Shown here: positions 1 to 8,406 of the stretch, piece by piece
Layout of the letters: every line of letters starts with the position of its first letter
Position numbering within the stretch: the first letter of the stretch is position 1
Source of the DNA: Aquipseudomonas alcaligenes
GTDB taxonomy: Bacteria; Pseudomonadota; Gammaproteobacteria; Pseudomonadales; Pseudomonadaceae
Reading direction: 5' to 3'
Length of the DNA: 64,000 nucleotides
Assembly (NCBI RefSeq): GCF_003205495.1
Contig: NZ_QJRX01000008.1
Span: 205,763-269,762, forward strand
Notes under the pieces: generated by a model
What the model saw: the letters and a program-made list of their open reading frames with translations, nothing else
Database searches by the model: none
Told to the model about the DNA's origin: nothing
Made by a program: the position numbers and the translations under genes

Positions 1-87
1 GGCAGTCTAATCAAGCCCGCTGCGGAACACCAATGGGCACCCGGCGTTTCGTCGGGAATTCGCAACCTGGCCGGTGGGATGTGGAAA

Positions 88-118
88 TTGTTGCAGTCAG
101 GCAACAAAGCTTGTTGCA
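88..118. promoter_or_regulatory. Triple TTGTTGCA half-site cluster upstream of tolC
   Basis: TTGTTGC occurs at 88-94 and again at 111-117, with the inverted form GCAACAA at 101-107 between them. The arrangement resembles a regulator operator lying just upstream of the predicted tolC promoter at 137. The binding protein is unknown and chance cannot be excluded. The rest of 1-196 holds no gene that I can support. Confidence 0.3.
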
Positions 119-136
119 AACTGTCCGGCGGCTGCC

Positions 137-165
137 TTGACCAGGGTCGGCGGCCACCTTAGCCT
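137..165 (+). promoter_or_regulatory. Predicted sigma-70 promoter of tolC
   Basis: A -35 box TTGACC (137-142) and a -10 box TAGCCT (160-165) are separated by 17 bases. This would start transcription near 172, about 25 bases before the chosen tolC start. The -10 is only a moderate match. Confidence 0.45.
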
Positions 166-196
166 TGCCCGATTACCCCCGTATCTAGGATTGATC

Positions 197-1642
197 ATGC
201 TACGCAGACTCTCTCTGGCGCTCGCAGTAGCTGCTGCCACCACAGGAATGGCCTGGGCCGAAGACGCCCCCCTGGCAAGCAAGACCGACCTGGTCACCGT
301 CTATAACGAGGCGGTGAAGAACAACGCCGACCTGGCCGCCGCACGGGCCAACTACGAGGCGATCCGCGAGGTGGTGCCGCAGGCGCGCGCCGGCCTGCTG
401 CCGAACCTGTCCGCCGGAGCCGATGCGACCAATACCGACACCCAGGTCGATCGGCGCGATATCGATGATCTGGACTCTTCGCGCAGCGGCCTGTCCTACC
501 GGGCCAACCTGAGCCAGCCGCTGTTCCGCGCCGACCGCTGGTACCAGTTCCAGGCGGCCAAGGCCACCGACCAGCAGGCGGCCCTGCAGCTCTCGGCCAC
601 CGAGCAGAACATGATCCTGCTGAGCGCCGAGACCTATTTCGCCGTGCTGCGCGCCCAGGACACCCTGGCCTCGACCAAGGCCGAGGAAGCGGCGTTCAAG
701 CGTCAGCTGGACCAGGCCAACGAGCGTTTCGATGTGGGCCTATCGGACAAGACCGACGTCCTCGAAGCCCAGGCCGGCTACGATACCGCCCGCGCCAACC
801 GCATCCTCGCCCAGCGTGCCGTGGAGGACGCCTTCCAGGCCCTGGTCACCCTGACCAACCGCGAGTACGCCTCCATCGAAGGCATCCAGCACACCCTGCC
901 GGTGCTGGCGCCGACGCCCAACGACGCCAAGGCCTGGGTGGACACCGCCGCCCAGCAGAACCTCAACCTGCAGGCCAGCAACTACGCGGTCGATGCCGCC
1001 GAGGAGACCCTGCGCCAGCGCAAGGCCGGCCATGCGCCGACCCTAGATGCCGTGGCCCAGTACCAGAAGGGCGACAACGATTCCCTCGGCTTCACCAACA
1101 GCGACCTGTCCTCGCCCTACAACGGCGATGCCGAGCAGACCAGCATCGGCCTGCAGCTGAACATCCCGATCTACAGTGGCGGCCTGACCAGCTCCCAGGT
1201 GCGCGAGGCCTACCAGCGCCTGAGCCAGAGCGAGCAGGAGCGCGAGAGCCTGCGCCGGCAGATCGTCGAGAACACGCGCAACCTGCACCGTGCGGTGAAC
1301 ACCGACGTGGAAACCGTGCAGGCGCGCAAGCAGTCGATCATCTCCAACCAGAGCGCCCTGGAAGCCACCGAAATCGGCTACCAGGTCGGTACCCGCAACA
1401 TCGTCGACGTGCTCGATGCCCAGCGCCAGCTGTACAGCTCGGTGCGCAACTACAACGACGCCCGCTACGACTACATCCTCAACAACCTGCGCCTGAAGCA
1501 GGCCGCCGGTACCCTGGCGCCGACCGACCTGGAAGCCCTGTCGAGCTTCCTCAAGCCGGACTACGACCCGGACAAGGACTTCCTCCCGCCGGACCTGGCC
1601 AAGGCCGCCGAGGCCCAGCTCAAGGGCAACCCGGAGTACTGA
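197..1642 (+). CDS. tolC: TolC family type I secretion / efflux outer membrane protein
   Basis: This is a trimeric outer-membrane channel subunit of the TolC family, the exit duct for type I secretion and RND/MFS efflux systems. The chosen start at 197 gives 481 residues with a signal peptide ending near Ala21 (AWA-ED) and is preceded by AGGA at 187-190. A longer reading from 74 would add about 41 residues with no signal-peptide logic. Two outer-membrane efflux repeats are visible, with long heptad-rich helices and the typical YxVGTRNIVDVLDAQ segment near the C-terminal repeat. The length matches the roughly 480 residues usual for Pseudomonas TolC/OpmH. No partner pump is adjacent, as is normal for the general TolC. 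A strong terminator follows immediately. Confidence 0.93.
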   Translation: MLRRLSLALAVAAATTGMAWAEDAPLASKTDLVTVYNEAVKNNADLAAARANYEAIREVVPQARAGLLPNLSAGADATNTDTQVDRRDIDDLDSSRSGLSYRANLSQPLFRADRWYQFQAAKATDQQAALQLSATEQNMILLSAETYFAVLRAQDTLASTKAEEAAFKRQLDQANERFDVGLSDKTDVLEAQAGYDTARANRILAQRAVEDAFQALVTLTNREYASIEGIQHTLPVLAPTPNDAKAWVDTAAQQNLNLQASNYAVDAAEETLRQRKAGHAPTLDAVAQYQKGDNDSLGFTNSDLSSPYNGDAEQTSIGLQLNIPIYSGGLTSSQVREAYQRLSQSEQERESLRRQIVENTRNLHRAVNTDVETVQARKQSIISNQSALEATEIGYQVGTRNIVDVLDAQRQLYSSVRNYNDARYDYILNNLRLKQAAGTLAPTDLEALSSFLKPDYDPDKDFLPPDLAKAAEAQLKGNPEY

Positions 1643-1659
1643 GTCGAACCAGTGAAGAA

Positions 1660-1687
1660 AGCCCCGCCCCGCGCGGGGCTTTTTTTT
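1660..1687 (+). terminator. Rho-independent terminator after tolC
   Basis: An 8-base-pair stem AGCCCCGC/GCGGGGCT with a 5-base loop is followed by an uninterrupted run of eight T. It lies 18 bases after the tolC stop. Confidence 0.9.
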
Positions 1688-1783
1688 ATGCTGGCATTTG
1701 GCCTATACCTTGCCTTAGCTTCAGCTTTGCCGAATGCGGCCGATGCACAGGTATAGGGTCGCCTGACCGGAGGGAGTTCCGCA

Positions 1784-3718
1784 GTGTCCGTTCTGTTCTC
1801 GCTGTTGCGCAGCCGTCTGCTGCGTCCTGTATTCATTGCCCTGGGGCTGGCCATGCTGGCCCAGGTCGGTTTGGCCGTGTGGCTGACGCGTGCCACCGTG
1901 GACGGCCTGGTCAGCGATCTGACCGAGCGCCTGGGGGGCGAAAGCCAGCGCCTGGCCGGTGAGCTGGGTAGCGCCGAGGAGGAGATGCGCGCCGGCCTGG
2001 CCGCTCTCTCCACCAATACCCGAGAACGCCTGGCCAGTGGTCTGTCCGGCCAGCTCAAGGACGAGCAGGCGCAGCTGCGCCAGGTGCTGGAGCAGAACCT
2101 CAAACAGTCCGGCAACTCCATCGCCCAGCTGCTCGCCGGTGTCGCGCCCAAGGCCATCTGGGACAACGACGCACCAGCACTGACCGCGCTGACCCGCATC
2201 GTCCAGCGTGATCCTGCAGTGCTCTTCGCCGTGTTCTACGACGCCCAGGGCCAGCGCCTGACCCGCAACTTCAACCGCAGCAGCCCGCGGGTGCGCGAGC
2301 TGGTGGCGGCCGGGCAGGGCGACACGGCGCTGGCCAAGCTGGTCGACGCCGCCTCTCGCGACCCCAAGGTGCACATGGTCGAAGTCGACATCAACCCGAT
2401 GGGCGCTTCCATCGGCAAGGTCCAGCTGGGCATGTCGCTGGATGGCGTTGAGCAGGAGCTGGGCGCCCTGGATGCGCGCTTCGCCACCCTGGTCGGCAGT
2501 GCCGGCGAGCTGGTCGACAAGAGCCTCTCGGGGGCTGCCCAGGAAAGTACCCAGGCCCTGCAGCAGCGTCTGCAGCTGGCCGAGCAGGCTACCGCGGACA
2601 TGGCGCGCAACGGCAGCGAGACCGTGCAGCAGGCGGCCGACAGCCTGCGCTGGCGTATCGCCAGCGGCCTGCTGGTGGTCGGCCTGCTGACCCTGGCGGT
2701 GGTCGCCCTGGTGCTCGGCTGGCGTGTGCTCAGCCGCCTGCAGCTGCTGATCGTCGCGCTCAAGGACCTGGCCGCCGGCGAGGGCGACCTGACCCGCCGG
2801 GTACAGCTGGACAGCAACGACGAGGTCGGCGAGATGGCCGACGCGGTCAACCAGTTCATCGCCAAGCTGCAGCCGATCGTGCGCGAGGCCGGCGAAGTGG
2901 CCCAGCGTACCGGCGAGGAGATCCGCAGCCTGGCCCAGCGCAGCGCGGCGGCGGAAGCGGCGGCCGGGCGTCAGCGCGACGAGGTGGCCGGCAGCCTGCA
3001 GGCCCTGGAGGAAATGGCGGCTGCGGCCCAGGCCGAGAGCCAGGCCATGCACGATGCCCAGCAGCGGGTCGCGGCGATTCGCCAGGCGGCGCACGAGAAT
3101 GCGGCCATCGCCGCCAAGGTCGGCAGCCTGATCGAGGCGCTGGTGGCGCGGGTGGAGAGCGGCTCGGCGGTGATCGAGAAGCTGGCCAAGCAGAGCGAGC
3201 AGATCGAAGTGGTGCTGACGGTGATCCAGTCCATCGCCGAGCAGACCAACCTGCTCGCGCTGAATGCCGCCATCGAGGCGGCGCGGGCCGGGGAGAGCGG
3301 CCGCGGCTTCGCCGTGGTGGCCGACGAGGTGCGTGCCCTGGCGAGCAAGACCCAGCAGTCCACCGGCGACATCCAGGCGCACATCACCGCCCTGCAGCAG
3401 GGCGCCCGCGAGGCGGTGGCGGTGATCGGCCAGGCCGGCGGCCAGGCGGCCGAGGGGCTGCAGGCCCTGCGCGACAGCGCGCGCCTGCAGCAGTCGGTGC
3501 AGGCCTCGGTGGACGAGGTGCATGGTGCCATCGACACCGCCACCCGCTCGGCTGCCCACCAGGCGGACGGCGCCTCGGCGGTACGCGGCCGGGTCGAGGT
3601 GATCCACAGCGAGGCCCAGCGTGCGGCCCAGGCGGTCAGCGAGACGGCGGTCAGTGGTCGGGTGGTGGATGGACTGGTCAGCCAGCTGAAGGCCAGCTTC
3701 GCCCAGTTCAAGGTCTAA
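1784..3718 (+). CDS. Methyl-accepting chemotaxis protein
   Basis: A 644-residue inner-membrane chemoreceptor that would pass ligand signals to CheA/CheW. The GTG start is preceded by GGAGGGAG at 1769-1776. A first membrane segment lies near residues 13-35, followed by a periplasmic sensor region of about 250 residues with much predicted helix. The second membrane segment is near 289-312 and leads into a HAMP domain (about 313-365). The cytoplasmic signalling hairpin, with core [20 protein letters not shown], is near residues 484-505. The C-terminus ends QFKV, so there is no CheR-tethering pentapeptide. No che genes are adjacent. The ligand cannot be read from the sequence. Confidence 0.9.
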   Translation: MSVLFSLLRSRLLRPVFIALGLAMLAQVGLAVWLTRATVDGLVSDLTERLGGESQRLAGELGSAEEEMRAGLAALSTNTRERLASGLSGQLKDEQAQLRQVLEQNLKQSGNSIAQLLAGVAPKAIWDNDAPALTALTRIVQRDPAVLFAVFYDAQGQRLTRNFNRSSPRVRELVAAGQGDTALAKLVDAASRDPKVHMVEVDINPMGASIGKVQLGMSLDGVEQELGALDARFATLVGSAGELVDKSLSGAAQESTQALQQRLQLAEQATADMARNGSETVQQAADSLRWRIASGLLVVGLLTLAVVALVLGWRVLSRLQLLIVALKDLAAGEGDLTRRVQLDSNDEVGEMADAVNQFIAKLQPIVREAGEVAQRTGEEIRSLAQRSAAAEAAAGRQRDEVAGSLQALEEMAAAAQAESQAMHDAQQRVAAIRQAAHENAAIAAKVGSLIEALVARVESGSAVIEKLAKQSEQIEVVLTVIQSIAEQTNLLALNAAIEAARAGESGRGFAVVADEVRALASKTQQSTGDIQAHITALQQGAREAVAVIGQAGGQAAEGLQALRDSARLQQSVQASVDEVHGAIDTATRSAAHQADGASAVRGRVEVIHSEAQRAAQAVSETAVSGRVVDGLVSQLKASFAQFKV

Positions 3719-3782
3719 AGCTACGGATTGGTGGGAGCGGCCTGGCTGCTCTCGTCGAGAGGGTTTTCAGGCGGCAGAAACG

Positions 3783-3814
3783 AAAAAACCGAGCCATTGG
3801 CTCGGTTTTTTTTT
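3783..3814. terminator. Bidirectional terminator between chemoreceptor gene and tRNA-Leu pair
   Basis: The perfect stem ACCGAGCC/GGCTCGGT with an ATT loop has a run of A on the left (3783-3788) and of T on the right (3806-3814). It can therefore end both the plus-strand chemoreceptor transcript and the minus-strand tRNA transcript. Confidence 0.85.
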
Positions 3815-3820
3815 GAAGAG

Positions 3821-3907
3821 TGGTGCCCAGGAGAAGACTCGAACTTCCACGGTGTTGCCACCGCTAGGACCTGAACCTAGTGCGTCTACCAATTCCGCCA
3901 CCTGGGC
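3821..3907 (-). tRNA. tRNA-Leu (anticodon CAG), copy 1
   Basis: An 87-base leucine tRNA with encoded CCA end and a long variable arm. The acceptor stem GCCCAGG pairs with CCTGGGC. The anticodon stem CTAGG/CCTAG encloses the loop TTCAGGT, giving anticodon CAG, which reads CUG codons. It is identical to the second copy at 4014-4100 and is probably co-transcribed with it from the promoter at 4165-4194. Confidence 0.96.
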
Positions 3908-3982
3908 ACATTGCGACGATTGCTCGCCGACTTTTGCAGCATTCACCGCTTTTGGCGGTACGGAAGCTGCTCCGTTAAATGC

Positions 3983-4006
3983 GAAACCGAGCTGTCGCTC
4001 GGTTTC
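3983..4006 (-). other. Hairpin between the two tRNA-Leu genes
   Basis: GAAACCGAGC and GCTCGGTTTC form a 10-base-pair stem around a 4-base loop directly after tRNA copy 2. The stem core (CCGAGC) is the same as in the terminator after copy 1, but there is no T run. This suggests that the duplicated unit included the terminator stem and that the inner copy lost terminator function or became a processing signal. Confidence 0.6.
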
Positions 4007-4013
4007 TGAAGAG

Positions 4014-4100
4014 TGGTGCCCAGGAGAAGACTCGAACTTCCACGGTGTTGCCACCGCTAGGACCTGAACCTAGTGCGTCTACCAATTCCGCCACCTGGGC
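4014..4100 (-). tRNA. tRNA-Leu (anticodon CAG), copy 2
   Basis: This 87-base leucine tRNA is identical base for base to the copy at 3821-3907, including the CCA end and anticodon CAG. It is the promoter-proximal copy: the predicted promoter lies 65-94 bases upstream on the minus strand. Confidence 0.96.
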
Positions 4101-4164
4101 ACGGGAAACTATGATTACTCGGTCGTTTCCGTGTTACAACGTCTCAGCAACGTTGTGGGCGCGA

Positions 4165-4194
4165 ACTATACGGACGCCGTTTTTGCTTGTAAAC
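4165..4194 (-). promoter_or_regulatory. Promoter of the tRNA-Leu pair
   Basis: On the minus strand, the -35 box TTTACA (4189-4194) and the -10 box TATAGT (4165-4170) have a 17-base spacer (4171-4188 minus one overlap position). Both boxes are close to consensus. Transcription would begin near 4158, leaving a 5' leader of about 57 bases before tRNA copy 2. Confidence 0.75.
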
Positions 4195-4296
4195 CCCTGA
4201 CGGCGAAAAAATTATTGTGCTGACCCCCGATGCCGTTTCGCGCTTCAATAGGGGTATGGCACACCCTCTATATATGCGTAAAGGTGATTTCACTTA

Positions 4297-6780
4297 ATGG
4301 CCGATTGGCAATCCCTCGATCCTGAGGCCGCCCGCGAGGCGGAAAAATACGATAACCCGATTCCCAGCCGCGAGCTGATCCTGCAGCACCTGTCCGAGCG
4401 CGGTTCCCCCGCCGCCCGCGAGGAGCTGGTGGCCGAATTCGGCCTGACCACCGATGAGCAGCTGGAAGCGCTGCGGCGCCGCCTGCGCGCCATGGAGCGC
4501 GATGGCCAGCTCATCTATACCCGCCGCGGCACCTACGCCCCGGTGGACAAGCTCGACCTTATCCGCGGCCGCATCAGCGGGCACCGCGACGGCTTCGGCT
4601 TCCTGGTGCCGGACGACGGCAGCGACGACCTGTTCCTCAGTCCGGCCCAGATGCGCCTGGTGTTCGACGGCGACCGCGCGCTGGCCCGCGTCTCCGGCCT
4701 GGACCGCCGTGGCCGCCGCGAGGGCGCCATCGTCGAGGTGATCGAACGTGCCCACGAAACCATAGTCGGGCGCTATTTCGAGGAGGCCGGCATCGGCTTC
4801 GTCGAGGCCGACAATCCTAAGATCCAGCAGGAAGTGCTGGTCACCCCGGGGCGCACCGCCGGCGCCAAGATCGGCCAGTTCGTCGAGATCAAGATCACCC
4901 ACTGGCCGACCGCGCGCTTCCAGCCGCAGGGCGACATCGTCGAGGTGATCGGCAACTACATGGCGCCGGGCATGGAGATCGACGTGGCGCTGCGCAGCTA
5001 CGACATCCCGCATGTCTGGCCCGAGGCGGTGCTCAAGGAGGCGCGCAAGCTCAAGCCCGAGGTGGAGGACAAGGACAAGGAGAATCGCGTCGACCTGCGC
5101 CACCTGCCGTTCGTCACCATAGACGGCGAGGACGCCCGCGACTTCGACGACGCCGTCTACTGCGAGAAGAACAGCGGTCGCTGGAAGCTGTTCTCCGGCG
5201 GCTGGAAGCTCTATGTGGCCATCGCCGACGTGTCGCACTACGTCAAGGTCGGCTCGGCGCTGGACGAAGAGGCTTCGAAGCGCGGCAACTCGGTGTACTT
5301 CCCCGAGCGCGTGGTGCCCATGCTGCCGGAGGAGCTGTCCAACGGCCTGTGCTCGCTGAACCCGCAGGTCGATCGCCTGGCCATGGTCTGCGAGATGAGC
5401 ATGTCCAAGTCCGGCGAGCTGGTCGACTACCAGTTCTACGAGGCGGTGATCCACTCCCATGCGCGGCTGACCTACAACAAGGTCAGCTACATGCTGGAGC
5501 AGCCCAAGAGCAGCGAGGGCAAGGCCCTGCGCGAGGAGTACAAGCAGGTCCTGCCGCACCTCAAGGAACTCTACGCCCTGTACAAGGTGCTGCTAGCCGC
5601 CCGCCACGAGCGCGGCGCCATCGACTTCGAGACCCAGGAGACGCGCATCGTCTTCGGCGCCGGGCGCAAGATCGCCGAGATCCGCCCGACCCAGCGCAAC
5701 GACGCGCATAAGCTGATCGAGGAATGCATGCTGGCGGCCAACGTGGCCACCGCGCGCTTCATGCTGGATCACGATATTCCCTCGCTGTACCGTGTGCACG
5801 ACGGCCCGCCGGCCGAGCGGGTGGAGAAGCTCAAGGCCTTCCTCGGCGAGCTGGGCCTGGCGCTGCACAAGGGCAAGCAGGGGCCGGTGCCGAAGGACTA
5901 CCAGAAGCTGCTGGCCAGCATCCAGGGGCGCCCGGACTTCCACCTGATCCAGACCGTGATGCTGCGCTCGCTGAGCCAGGCGGTTTACAGCGCCGACAAC
6001 AACGGCCACTTCGGCCTCAACTACGAGGCCTACACCCACTTCACCTCGCCGATCCGCCGCTATCCGGACCTGCTGGTGCACCGCGCCATCCGCAGCGTGA
6101 TCCGCTCCAAGCGCGAGACCAAGCACGTGCAGCGCGCCGGTGCGGCGAGCATGCCCAAGGCACGCATCTATCCGTACGACGAGGCGGCGCTGGAGAAGCT
6201 CGGCGAGCAGTGCTCGATGACCGAGCGCCGCGCCGACGAGGCCACCCGCGACGTGGTCAACTGGCTGAAGTGCGAGTTCATGCAGGATCGCGTCGGCGAG
6301 ACTTTCGAGGGCGTGATCACCGCGGTGACCGGCTTCGGCCTGTTCGTCGAGCTGAAGGACATCTATGTCGAGGGCCTGGTGCACGTCACCGCCTTGCCGG
6401 GTGACTACTACCACTTCGACCCGGTGCACCATCGCCTGGCGGGCGAGCGCAGCGGCCGCAGCTTCCGTCTCGGCGACAGCGTGGCGGTCAAGGTCATGCG
6501 TGTCGACCTGGACGAGCGCAAGATCGACTTCGAGCTGAGCGAAGGCAAGGCCGACAAGGCACCGGTGCCCCGCGGTCGCGGCGGCGATAGCCGCAAGAAG
6601 GCGCCGGGCCCGGGCAATACCGATGTGCAGAAGAGCCGCGACGTGAAGAAGGCTCTGCTCGAGGGGGCCAAGCAGGGTGGTGGCAAGGGTGGTAAGCCCT
6701 CGTCCCATCGCAAGGGCGCGCCCAAGGCCGGTGGTGCTGCCGACGGCGGCAAGCCGAGCAAGCGCAAGGCCAAGCGATGA
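4297..6780 (+). CDS. rnr: Ribonuclease R
   Basis: A processive 3'-5' exoribonuclease of the RNase II/RNB family that degrades structured RNA and takes part in RNA quality control. The order of domains in its 827 residues is a winged-helix segment (about 20-90), two cold-shock domains, the RNB catalytic domain, an S1 domain (about 665-750) and a very basic lysine/arginine tail. The catalytic acidic motif DGEDARDFDDAVYC lies near residues 275-289 and supplies the Mg-binding aspartates. The length and the basic tail distinguish it from RNase II. The ATG is preceded by AAAGGTGA. The stop codon overlaps the rlmB start, so the two are translationally coupled, as is usual in gammaproteobacteria. Confidence 0.97.
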   Translation: MADWQSLDPEAAREAEKYDNPIPSRELILQHLSERGSPAAREELVAEFGLTTDEQLEALRRRLRAMERDGQLIYTRRGTYAPVDKLDLIRGRISGHRDGFGFLVPDDGSDDLFLSPAQMRLVFDGDRALARVSGLDRRGRREGAIVEVIERAHETIVGRYFEEAGIGFVEADNPKIQQEVLVTPGRTAGAKIGQFVEIKITHWPTARFQPQGDIVEVIGNYMAPGMEIDVALRSYDIPHVWPEAVLKEARKLKPEVEDKDKENRVDLRHLPFVTIDGEDARDFDDAVYCEKNSGRWKLFSGGWKLYVAIADVSHYVKVGSALDEEASKRGNSVYFPERVVPMLPEELSNGLCSLNPQVDRLAMVCEMSMSKSGELVDYQFYEAVIHSHARLTYNKVSYMLEQPKSSEGKALREEYKQVLPHLKELYALYKVLLAARHERGAIDFETQETRIVFGAGRKIAEIRPTQRNDAHKLIEECMLAANVATARFMLDHDIPSLYRVHDGPPAERVEKLKAFLGELGLALHKGKQGPVPKDYQKLLASIQGRPDFHLIQTVMLRSLSQAVYSADNNGHFGLNYEAYTHFTSPIRRYPDLLVHRAIRSVIRSKRETKHVQRAGAASMPKARIYPYDEAALEKLGEQCSMTERRADEATRDVVNWLKCEFMQDRVGETFEGVITAVTGFGLFVELKDIYVEGLVHVTALPGDYYHFDPVHHRLAGERSGRSFRLGDSVAVKVMRVDLDERKIDFELSEGKADKAPVPRGRGGDSRKKAPGPGNTDVQKSRDVKKALLEGAKQGGGKGGKPSSHRKGAPKAGGAADGGKPSKRKAKR

Positions 6781-7529
6781 GCCAGCTGGAGAGGGTCTAC
6801 GGCGTACATGCCGTCGAGGCGCTGCTGCGCCACCATCCCAAGCGGGTCAAGCAGCTTTGGCTGGCCGAGAGCCGGCATGATCCGCGGGTGCAGAGCCTGC
6901 TCGAACTGGCCGGGCAGAACCGCGTGGCGGTCGGCCACAAGGACCGCCAGGAGCTGGACGAGTGGGCCGAGGGCGTGCACCAGGGCGTGGTTGCCGAGGT
7001 CAGCCCGAGCCAGGTATGGGGCGAGAACATGCTCGACGAGCTGCTCGAGCGCAGCGAGGGCCCGGCGTTGCTGCTGGTGCTGGACGGCGTGACCGACCCG
7101 CACAACCTCGGCGCCTGTCTGCGCACCGCCGACGCCGCTGGCGCCCAGGCGGTGATCGTGCCCAAGGACAAGTCGGCCACCCTCAATGCCACCGTGCGCA
7201 AGGTGGCCTGCGGCGCGGCCGAGGTGATCCCGCTGGTGGCGGTGACCAACCTGGCGCGCACCCTGGAAAAGCTGCAGAAGAAGGGCCTGTGGGTGGTCGG
7301 CACCGCCGGCGAGGTCGAGCAGGAGCTGTACCAGCTGGACATGACCGGTCCCACGGTGCTGGTGATGGGCGCCGAGGGCAAGGGCATGCGCCGCCTGACC
7401 CGCGAGCACTGCGACTACCTGGTGAAGCTGCCTATGGGCGGCAGCGTCAGCAGCCTCAACGTCTCGGTGGCCACCGGTGTGTGCCTGTTCGAGGCGGTGC
7501 GCCAGCGTCGCGCGGCGGGCAAGGTCTGA
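6777..7529 (+). CDS. rlmB: 23S rRNA (guanosine-2251-2'-O)-methyltransferase RlmB
   Basis: A SpoU/TrmH-family (SPOUT) methyltransferase that 2'-O-methylates G2251 in the P loop of 23S rRNA. In its 250 residues there is an N-terminal substrate-binding domain (about 1-85) followed by the knotted SAM domain. Motif 1 is seen as DGVTDPHNLGACLRTADAAG, motif 2 as VMGAEGKGMRR, and motif 3 as the PMGGSVSSLNVSVATGV region that forms the knot. It overlaps rnr by 4 bases (ATGA). Confidence 0.96.
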   Translation: MSQLERVYGVHAVEALLRHHPKRVKQLWLAESRHDPRVQSLLELAGQNRVAVGHKDRQELDEWAEGVHQGVVAEVSPSQVWGENMLDELLERSEGPALLLVLDGVTDPHNLGACLRTADAAGAQAVIVPKDKSATLNATVRKVACGAAEVIPLVAVTNLARTLEKLQKKGLWVVGTAGEVEQELYQLDMTGPTVLVMGAEGKGMRRLTREHCDYLVKLPMGGSVSSLNVSVATGVCLFEAVRQRRAAGKV

Positions 7530-7550
7530 TCAAATAATCGCCAATTCGCC

Positions 7551-7579
7551 TTGCGCGCGGCAGGGGGCTTCTCTAGAAT
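7551..7579 (+). promoter_or_regulatory. Promoter of the rpsF operon
   Basis: The -35 box TTGCGC (7551-7556) and the -10 box TAGAAT (7574-7579) are 17 bases apart. The start of transcription would be near 7586, giving a leader of about 115 bases before rpsF, long enough to hold the ribosomal-protein-binding element described next. Confidence 0.7.
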
Positions 7580-7650
7580 GTCGCCCCTTGCCGTGACGGC
7601 AGGCGCTTGTGCGCCTTCGCTTCGGCAAGTCCAAACGAGTCATTCACTCC

Positions 7651-7678
7651 TTGCCTGACCACACTACCGTTGGCAGGC
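7651..7678 (+). promoter_or_regulatory. Possible S6:S18 autoregulatory leader hairpin
   Basis: Stem GCCTG (7653-7657) pairs with CAGGC (7674-7678), enclosing a segment with ACACTACCG. Conserved S6:S18 mRNA leaders are known in many bacteria and carry a bulged CCG trinucleotide. The position in the rpsF leader and the CCG here fit that family, but I matched it only by eye and not by covariance. Confidence 0.4.
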
Positions 7679-7699
7679 TGCAACCCGTAAGGAGCATTC

Positions 7700-8113
7700 A
7701 TGCGTCATTACGAAATCATCTTCCTGGTTCACCCGGACCAGAGCGAGCAAGTCGGCGGCATGGTCGAGCGTTACACCAAGCTGATCGAAGAAGACGGCGG
7801 CAAAATCCACCGTCTGGAAGACTGGGGTCGTCGCCAGCTGGCCTACGCCATCAACAACGTTCACAAGGCTCACTACGTGATGCTGAACGTCGAGTGCAGC
7901 GGCAAGGCCCTGGCCGAGCTGGAAGACAACTTCCGCTACAACGACGCCGTGATCCGTAACCTGATCATCCGTCGCGACGAAGCCGTTACCGGCCAGTCCG
8001 AGATGCTCAAGGCCGAAGAAAACCGCAGCGAGCGCCGCGAGCGCCGTGAGCGCGTTGAAACCGAATCCGCCGAAGGCGAAGACGGTGACAACAGCGACAA
8101 CGCTGACGAGTAA
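7700..8113 (+). CDS. rpsF: 30S ribosomal protein S6
   Basis: S6 binds the central domain of 16S rRNA as a heterodimer with S18, whose gene follows. The 137-residue protein begins [18 protein letters not shown], typical of the family, and has the S6 fold over about 95 residues. It is followed by an acidic, arginine-rich tail ending DNSDNADE, which in E. coli S6 is the site of RimK polyglutamylation of a simpler end. The start is preceded by AAGGAG. It is the first gene of the rpsF-rpsR-DUF2232-rplI operon. Confidence 0.97.
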   Translation: MRHYEIIFLVHPDQSEQVGGMVERYTKLIEEDGGKIHRLEDWGRRQLAYAINNVHKAHYVMLNVECSGKALAELEDNFRYNDAVIRNLIIRRDEAVTGQSEMLKAEENRSERRERRERVETESAEGEDGDNSDNADE

Positions 8114-8141
8114 TCCACGGATCTATTGAGGAGCCACATTC

Positions 8142-8372
8142 ATGGCACGTTTCTTCCGTCGTCGTAAATTCTGCCGTTTCACCGCCGAAGGTGTGAAAGA
8201 GATCGACTTCAAGGATCTCAACACCCTGAAGGCCTACATCTCCGAAACCGGCAAGATCGTTCCCAGCCGTATCACCGGTACCAAGGCCAAGTACCAGCGT
8301 CAGCTGGCCGTCGCTATCAAGCGCGCCCGCTACCTGGCCCTGCTGCCCTACACCGACAGCCACGGCCGCTGA
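8142..8372 (+). CDS. rpsR: 30S ribosomal protein S18
   Basis: A 76-residue partner of S6 in the small subunit. It begins [18 protein letters not shown] and contains the S18 motif [20 protein letters not shown]. The single N-terminal cysteine of the C+ type is retained. GAGGAG precedes the ATG. The spacing of 28 bases from rpsF fits one transcript. Confidence 0.97.
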   Translation: MARFFRRRKFCRFTAEGVKEIDFKDLNTLKAYISETGKIVPSRITGTKAKYQRQLAVAIKRARYLALLPYTDSHGR

Positions 8373-8406
8373 GATCGGGTCGTTCGAGAGCTGAGAGATA
8401 GATCGC

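Noticed and set aside
74..196. Longer N-terminus of TolC from position 74
   Set aside because: It would place 41 non-signal residues before a clear signal peptide, and a good ribosome binding site lies before 197.
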